The notes under the pieces were generated by a model. The model searched no databases. It saw only the letters and a program-made list of their open reading frames with translations, and was not told the origin of the DNA. The position numbers and the translations under genes were made by a program. Shown here one piece after another: positions 59,148 to 64,000 of a DNA stretch of 64,000 bases. Every line of letters begins with the position of its first letter. Within the stretch, counting starts at the first letter, position 1. Origin of the DNA: Candidatus Gastranaerophilales bacterium (lineage in GTDB: Bacteria > Cyanobacteriota > Vampirovibrionia > Gastranaerophilales > Gastranaerophilaceae); assembly GCA_944324845.1 (NCBI GenBank), contig CALUXX010000001.1:1-64000 (forward strand). Direction: 5' to 3'.

Positions 59148-61283
59148 ATGAAGATGATTAAGAAAAATAATCGAATATTAACAGCAGTTTTGGCGCTATC
59201 TGCAGTCGGCGCTTTTTCAATGTTTACCTCAGGTGCTGCTGTTTCTGCGACTGATGTTTTGAGTTATCCAACAGGGGGTGCTGCAAATAATTATTCAGGT
59301 TATGGTTATTCTACCGGAACTATTCCTGTTCAAGTTTATAATGAAGTTGGCAACGAAGTTGGTAATACTATCATTCATGATAGTGATATTATGAGATATG
59401 ATAAGAATAGACGCAGAGTTGAGTCTGATTATTATCAATATGAACAAAACAGATATTATGGTGGAGATGTTTCTCCAGTAAATGATTACACGCCAAAAGA
59501 TGTTTATGGCGGTGGTAATAATTATAATCAACAACAGTCGCAGCCTCAAGTGCAAGAAGGTGACAATAACATTTTTCACGGTACCGTTCAGGATGATATA
59601 AATTCTACCGGTATTTATATCAATTCTATTGAGGTATCACCTTCTCAGGTCTTGACCAAAGAAGAGATTAACAGTATTGTTGGTCCTTATGTTGGTAGAA
59701 ATATTTTAGTTTCTGATATTCAGGCTGCTATCAATGCTTTAAATAATTTATATGCTGAAAAAGGTTTTGTTACTGCAAGAGCATACTTACCGGAACAAAC
59801 TGTTTCTAATGGTAATTTAAGAATTGAACTTATTGAAAGTAAAATTGGTAATATTACTGTTGTTAACAATAGATATACCAAAAGCAAATATATTTTAGAT
59901 CGTTTACCTGAAAAGGAAGGAGATTTGTTTGATATCGTTAGTTTAGAACAGAATGTTTTGGATTTTAACAGGTATCATGATGGTGTTAATCTTGCTGCTA
60001 ATTTGAAGGCGGGTACTGTTCCTGGTACTACTGATATTGAATTGACAGCTCAAGAAACTTTTCCATTTCACGTTATTGGTATGATGGATAATGCTGGTCG
60101 TAGAAGTACCGGTCAGTTAAGAGGTGGTCCTGCTATTGTTGCTGATAGTTTATTCCATAACAGAGACCAAATGACATTAGGTGCTTACTTCTCAAAAGGT
60201 TCTCAAAGTCCATTCTTTGATTATAGTTATCCAATAAACAAAAAAGATGGTAGAATCGGGTTTTCTTATTCATCAACCTTTGCTCGAGTTATCAACGGTG
60301 AATATGACTGGATGGGTTTAAAGAGCAACTCTTATTTATATAGTTTATACTATGACCAACCACTTGTTAGAAAACGTGGTTTTGAATTCAAGACATTTGC
60401 ATCTTTGAACTATAAACGTTCTAGTAGTCGTTCTAATTTAGGTGATATTTTATCTGAAGCGTTTGATGAACATATTGCTGACCCTATGAGGGATACCGAC
60501 CAAATTACCAGTATTACTGTAGGTGCAAATATTAGAAAAGATACTAAATATGGTATTTGGTATTTGAACCAAAATGTTGAAGCGGCTGTTCCTATTTTTG
60601 ATAGTCAGTCAAGTTACTTTAAAATCGCCGGTGGTGCTTTAAGATTACATGATTTCTCTCACGGTATAATTGGTCAATTACGTGGTAGTTATCAAGTTAT
60701 TCCGAACAGCAAGCATATTCCATACTTAGATCAATTCCAAGTTGGTGGTTTGGCTACTGTTAGAGGTTATTCTGAAGGTGTTACTATCGGTAAGAACGGT
60801 TACTTCATTAGTGGTGAATTGATATTCCCTATCGGACCTCGTTATATTACCAGAAAAGATGGTAGAACTCGCAGATTTATCGGTAATTACTTAAAAGGTG
60901 CGGTATTTGCTGATACAGCAGGTATTTTCCCTTATGCGGGCGAAGATTATTATAATGGAAGTTATTTCTTAGCTTCTATCGGTATGGGGCTTCGTGTTCA
61001 ATTACCGGGTGACTTGAGTGCTCGTTTATATTGGGGCTATCCGCTAATCAACAATGCTTATGAACAACATAGACATATGGGTAGATTCCACTTTGAATTA
61101 ACATTAGAACCTGATTTAGGTGCATTGTTAGCTAAACGTAACAAACCTGAACCTGTTAAGCCTGCACCAGCTCCAAAAGTTGAGCCGCAGCCAGAACCGG
61201 AACCATTACCGCCATTGGATAATAATTATGATGATATTCGTCACTATGATTATTTACTTGATGGTTCTTCTAATACTTTATAA
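59148..61283 (+). CDS. Two-partner secretion outer-membrane transporter (TpsB, ShlB/FhaC type)
   Basis: 711 residues. A signal peptide (ILTAVLALSAVGAFSMFTSG) precedes a 100-residue Tyr/Asn/Gln-rich region (45-145) that is long for the family. POTRA domains follow (about 150-300; IYINSIEVSPSQVLT; EKGFVTARAYLPEQTVSNG), then a 16-strand beta-barrel (about 305-655) with the conserved VRGY motif in TVRGYSEG. A Pro/Glu-rich tail (about 665-711; EPVKPAPAPKVEPQPEPEP) follows the barrel, which normally ends the protein. It should export TPS-domain proteins such as the one at 3244-6702, although the two genes are 52 kb apart. AAAGG precedes the start; ATG 59154 is an alternative. Confidence 0.9.
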   Translation: MKMIKKNNRILTAVLALSAVGAFSMFTSGAAVSATDVLSYPTGGAANNYSGYGYSTGTIPVQVYNEVGNEVGNTIIHDSDIMRYDKNRRRVESDYYQYEQNRYYGGDVSPVNDYTPKDVYGGGNNYNQQQSQPQVQEGDNNIFHGTVQDDINSTGIYINSIEVSPSQVLTKEEINSIVGPYVGRNILVSDIQAAINALNNLYAEKGFVTARAYLPEQTVSNGNLRIELIESKIGNITVVNNRYTKSKYILDRLPEKEGDLFDIVSLEQNVLDFNRYHDGVNLAANLKAGTVPGTTDIELTAQETFPFHVIGMMDNAGRRSTGQLRGGPAIVADSLFHNRDQMTLGAYFSKGSQSPFFDYSYPINKKDGRIGFSYSSTFARVINGEYDWMGLKSNSYLYSLYYDQPLVRKRGFEFKTFASLNYKRSSSRSNLGDILSEAFDEHIADPMRDTDQITSITVGANIRKDTKYGIWYLNQNVEAAVPIFDSQSSYFKIAGGALRLHDFSHGIIGQLRGSYQVIPNSKHIPYLDQFQVGGLATVRGYSEGVTIGKNGYFISGELIFPIGPRYITRKDGRTRRFIGNYLKGAVFADTAGIFPYAGEDYYNGSYFLASIGMGLRVQLPGDLSARLYWGYPLINNAYEQHRHMGRFHFELTLEPDLGALLAKRNKPEPVKPAPAPKVEPQPEPEPLPPLDNNYDDIRHYDYLLDGSSNTL

Positions 61284-61358
61284 TAATTTGTTTATTTTGA
61301 TATATAATAAAGGCGGTGAGTTTATTCATCGCTTTTATTTTTATTGGAGGTATAGGAT

Positions 61359-62048
61359 ATGTGTGCAAAATCCGTTTTTATAACCGCAACTGGTACTGAT
61401 ATTGGTAAAACTTATGTTTCTGGGTTGCTAGTTAAGAAAATGAGAGAGTTAAATTATAATTGCGGATATTATAAACCGGCTTTAAGTGGTGCAATTAAAC
61501 AAGGTGATGGAAGTTTATTGCCCGGAGATTGCGATTTTGTTTGTGGTTTGTCAAAATTAGATATAAAGCCGTCAGATTGTGTTAGTTATTGCTTTGAAGA
61601 AGCTGTATCTCCTCATTTGGCAGCAAATCGAATCGGGGTTGAAATCTCTGTAGATAAAATAGTTGATGATTTTGCAAATATTTGTCAAAATTTTGATTAT
61701 ATGGTTGTCGAAGGTGCCGGTGGTATTACTTGCCCTTTTTGTATAACTGATAAAAAGGTTGTATTGCTTCCTGAGATTATTAAAAATCTTGGACTTGATA
61801 TTGTTATTGTTGCTGATGGTGGATTGGGAACTATTAATTCTGTGATTTTAACTGTTGAATATGCTAAATCTCATAACCTTAATATTAAAGGCATAATTTT
61901 GAATAATTATAAAAAGGATGATTTTATGCATATTGATAATTGTGCACAAGTTGAAAGATTAACAGGAATTCCTGTTATTGCAAAAGTTGCGGCAGGTGAT
62001 AGAGATTTAATTATTGAAGAAAAAGATTTGATAGAAATTTTTAGTTAA
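61359..62048 (+). CDS. bioD: Dethiobiotin synthetase
   Basis: 229 residues. ATP-dependent carboxylation of 7,8-diaminopelargonate, the penultimate step of biotin synthesis. The P-loop is TATGTDIGKTYVS (about 6-18), YYKPALSG is the substrate Lys/Ser region, and VVEGAGGITCP is the second conserved line. Length is normal. GGAGG lies eight bases before the ATG. It precedes bioA by 20 bases in one operon; bioB, bioF and bioC are not in the window. Confidence 0.96.
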   Translation: MCAKSVFITATGTDIGKTYVSGLLVKKMRELNYNCGYYKPALSGAIKQGDGSLLPGDCDFVCGLSKLDIKPSDCVSYCFEEAVSPHLAANRIGVEISVDKIVDDFANICQNFDYMVVEGAGGITCPFCITDKKVVLLPEIIKNLGLDIVIVADGGLGTINSVILTVEYAKSHNLNIKGIILNNYKKDDFMHIDNCAQVERLTGIPVIAKVAAGDRDLIIEEKDLIEIFS

Positions 62049-62068
62049 TAAAGAAAGAAGGTATAATT

Positions 62069-63418
62069 ATGAATTGGCAAGAAGAGGATTTGAAGTATAT
62101 TTGGCATCCTTGTTCTCAGATGAAGGATTATGAAACATTACCGCCAATCGTTATTGATCATGCAAAAGGTATAAATCTTTATGATACAGACGGAAATTGC
62201 TACAAGGATGTTGTAAGTTCTTGGTGGTGTAATCTTTTGGGGCATTGTAATCCGAGAATAAATGAAGCTATGAAAAAACAACTTGATAAGTTGGAACATG
62301 TTATTTTTGCTAATTTTACTCATAAAACGGCGATTACTCTTTGTCAAAAATTGATGGAAGTTATTCCAAAGGGGTTATGTAAGTTTAATTTTGCAGATAA
62401 TGGTTCTGCTTCTATTGAAATGGCTATGAAAATGAGTTTTCAATATCATCAGCAAACAGGTAATACTCAGAAAAAACGTTTTATGGCACTTTCTGATGCT
62501 TATCACGGAGAAACAATAGGAGCATTGTCTGTTGGGGCTTGTGATTTGTATTCGGAGATATATAAACCGATATTGATGGATGTTGTTCGTGTTGAGGGTC
62601 CTGATTGCTTCAGATGTCCGTATGGAAAATGTCGTGATAATTGTAGCTGTGAATGCTTTGAAAAGGCTGAAAAAACTTTCGAAAAATACGGTAATGAAAC
62701 TTGCGCAATGCTTGTAGAGCCTTTATTGCAAGGTTCTGCAGGAATGAAGGTTTATCCGCCATTATATTTGACAAAATTGAGAAGCCTTTGTGATAAATAT
62801 AATGTTCATCTTATTGCGGATGAAATTGCAACAGGTTACGGTAGAACAGGTAAAATGTTTGCTTTTGATCATGCAGGTGTTTCTCCTGATATTATGTGCC
62901 TTTCAAAAGGATTAACAGGTGGATATATGCCAATGTCAATTTGTGTTACTACTCGAAAAATTTATGATGCTTTTTATGATGATTACGGCAAAGGAAAAGC
63001 TTTCATGCACAGTCATACATACGCAGGTAATCCTCTTGCGTGTTCTGCAGCTATTGAGGTTTTGAATATTCTAAAAGATGAAAATATTATTCCGAATGCT
63101 GTTGAAAATGCAAAATATTTTAATAATCTTATTAAAGAAAAATTTCTTGACTTGCCTTATGTAGGCGAAGTTCGCCATATTGGGCTTGTTAATGCGATTG
63201 AAATTGTTAAAAATAAGGATACTAAACAGGCTTATCCTTCAAATTTGCGTCTTGGTTATCAGATTTATAAGAAGGCTTTGAAAAAAGGTGTCTTGCTAAG
63301 ACCTCTTGGTGATGTGATTTATTTTAATCCTCCTTTGATAATTGAACGTGAAGATATGGATTTTGTTACCGATGTAGCTAAAGAATGCATGATCGATGTT
63401 ATGAAAGATAATTATTAA
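62069..63418 (+). CDS. bioA: Adenosylmethionine-8-amino-7-oxononanoate aminotransferase
   Basis: A 449-residue PLP enzyme that makes 7,8-diaminopelargonate (DAPA) with SAM as amino donor. BioA landmarks are YIWHPCSQMKDYE (start), VSSWWCNLLGHCNPRI, ADNGSASIEMAMKM, SDAYHGETIGALSVG, DEIATGYGRTGKMFA, and the PLP lysine in CLSKGLTGGYMP. A Cys-rich insert (CFRCPYGKCRDNCSCECF in two parts, about 180-196) fits the longer clostridial/cyanobacterial-type BioA. GAAGG precedes the ATG. Second gene after bioD, ended by the hairpin at 63446. Confidence 0.96.
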   Translation: MNWQEEDLKYIWHPCSQMKDYETLPPIVIDHAKGINLYDTDGNCYKDVVSSWWCNLLGHCNPRINEAMKKQLDKLEHVIFANFTHKTAITLCQKLMEVIPKGLCKFNFADNGSASIEMAMKMSFQYHQQTGNTQKKRFMALSDAYHGETIGALSVGACDLYSEIYKPILMDVVRVEGPDCFRCPYGKCRDNCSCECFEKAEKTFEKYGNETCAMLVEPLLQGSAGMKVYPPLYLTKLRSLCDKYNVHLIADEIATGYGRTGKMFAFDHAGVSPDIMCLSKGLTGGYMPMSICVTTRKIYDAFYDDYGKGKAFMHSHTYAGNPLACSAAIEVLNILKDENIIPNAVENAKYFNNLIKEKFLDLPYVGEVRHIGLVNAIEIVKNKDTKQAYPSNLRLGYQIYKKALKKGVLLRPLGDVIYFNPPLIIEREDMDFVTDVAKECMIDVMKDNY

Positions 63419-63445
63419 TATTTTTAAATTCGAATTGTAACAGTG

Positions 63446-63484
63446 AAGTAGCAAATATACATGTATAATGTATATTTGCTACTT
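63446..63484 (+). terminator. Hairpin after bioA
   Basis: A perfect 17-bp stem (63446-63462 / 63468-63484, GTATA loop) 28 bases after the bioA stop, followed by ATTCTTT. Terminator-like, with a weak T-run. Confidence 0.6.
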
Positions 63485-63735
63485 ATTCTTTATATACTGC
63501 GTATTACCGATTAAGAAGTGTTAACAACATTATCGGCTAAATAGCAATATTTTTGTGAAAAATGTGTTTATATATATGTAAGGGGAATTTAATAGATGTA
63601 ATTAGTAAAATGGTTTATTTATAAAAAAAAGGATATAACAAAGATTTTTTTATACTCTCTCTCTTAATATCCTCGTGTTTATTTAATGTTGCCGATAAGT
63701 TTATTGGCAACTTTTTCTTTATATACCTGTTTTTA
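63485..63735. other. Intergenic region with a second hairpin, no gene seen
   Basis: AT-rich, no open frame with a ribosome site. AAGGGG at about 63580 is followed only by ATG-TAA. An 11-bp hairpin (63688-63698 / 63701-63711) with TTTTT on the plus side lies 20 bases from the fabZ stop. It is oriented to end a plus-strand transcript although no plus-strand gene directly precedes it. Confidence 0.4.
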
Positions 63736-64000
63736 TTACTTAAGTGCAAATGTCATATCTGCTTCGATACAAGTTTTTCCGTCAACTTTTCCTATACCGT
63801 GAGCTTTGCAGATAGGTCCTTTTACTTTTGTTAATTCAATTTCCATTTCAAATCTGTCGCCAGGTCTTACCATATTTTTAAATCTTACGTTGTCAACTCC
63901 CGCGTATAATGTTAATTTTCCTGCAAATTCAGGCATTGTCATCAATACAGGTGCTGAACATTGTGCTAAGGCTTCTAGCTGTAATACGCCAGGCATAATT
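63736..64000 (-). CDS. fabZ: 3-hydroxyacyl-ACP dehydratase FabZ, 5' part beyond window
   Basis: The visible 87 residues are the C-terminal two-thirds of a hotdog-fold dehydratase of type II fatty acid synthesis. MPGVLQLEALAQ carries the active-site Glu of FabZ, followed by YAGVDNVRFKNMVRPGDRFE and a terminal DMTFALK. The N-terminal part with the active-site His (HRYPFLLVD-type) is cut by the window edge. In many diderms fabZ sits with lpxD/lpxA, so lipid A genes may follow outside. Confidence 0.92.
   Translation of the reverse strand, partial: IMPGVLQLEALAQCSAPVLMTMPEFAGKLTLYAGVDNVRFKNMVRPGDRFEMEIELTKVKGPICKAHGIGKVDGKTCIEADMTFALK

Noticed and set aside
1..64000. Prophage, transposon or genomic island boundaries.
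   Set aside because: No integrase, transposase, structural phage gene or flanking direct repeats at the three tRNA genes were seen, and base composition and codon use look uniform by eye.

Overview
The window looks like a chromosomal segment of an AT-rich (roughly 30% G+C by eye), non-photosynthetic, diderm bacterium. The outer-membrane and lipopolysaccharide toolkit (LpxK, an MsbA-like ABC exporter, a heptose-phosphate nucleotidyltransferase, Skp/OmpH, MlaD-type MCE protein, FabZ, two-partner secretion) rules out a Gram-positive. Several lineage-restricted, signal-less, helical or EF-hand proteins and many TPR proteins fit a gut melainabacterium (Vampirovibrionia / Gastranaerophilales). That placement is an inference from gene content; no rRNA is present. 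I see no prophage, insertion sequence or CRISPR array.

Layout. 0-9.8 kb: tRNA-Asn, a Bax-inhibitor-1-like membrane protein, a TPR protein, a large two-partner-secretion exoprotein (TpsA) with a 400-residue Asp-rich repeat tail, a divergent TPR/GT41 glycosyltransferase and tyrS. 9.8-17 kb (minus strand): glyQ with two paralogous APC amino acid permeases, then a glycosyltransferase and an MsbA-like exporter. 17-21.4 kb: a DHH phosphoesterase, a protein with a possible CheD/CNF-like Cys-His pair, a graspetide-type ATP-grasp ligase, and a divergently transcribed 454-residue precursor with 14 copies of a TTxxxxEE core. 21.3-26.1 kb: tRNA-Met, an Lrp regulator-aminotransferase pair, a probable ADP-ribosyltransferase, small proteins, tRNA-Gly. 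26-38 kb: an orphan sugar-type permease, clpB, LysM/glucosaminidase, EF-hand protein, tsaC, a membrane glycosyltransferase, a BlaI-type regulator operon, radA. 38-53 kb: pncC, an EF-hand/CHAP hydrolase, asd, heptose nucleotidyltransferase, TPR proteins, a dCMP deaminase with a degenerate AICAR-transformylase-like protein, and a cluster of unrecognised helical or Gly/Ser-rich proteins. 53-64 kb: mlaD-lpxK-nth-DUF2339 operon, ompH, the TpsB transporter, bioD-bioA and the 3' part of fabZ.

The most notable system is the ATP-grasp/precursor pair at 18.9-21.3 kb. The enzyme resembles MvdC/MvdD/PsnB macrocyclases. The core matches the TTxxxxEE pattern of group 2 (plesiocin-type) graspetides, but the precursor is far longer than usual, and many cores are separated by a repeated amphipathic helix. 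If the assignment is right, one polypeptide would carry up to 14 double-ester hairpins. A second theme is surface and secretion biology. It comprises the TpsA/TpsB pair (unlinked, 52 kb apart), a GT41 enzyme divergent from tpsA (compare HMW1A/HMW1C), cell-wall hydrolases without signal peptides, and candidate toxin or effector folds (ADP-ribosyltransferase, CheD/CNF-like).

Promoters of the TTGAAA-N16/17-TATAAT type are readable ahead of the tRNAs and several genes. Strong intrinsic terminators, often bidirectional between convergent genes, delimit most transcription units. All start codons were re-examined against Shine-Dalgarno position, and several were moved downstream of the longest possible start.
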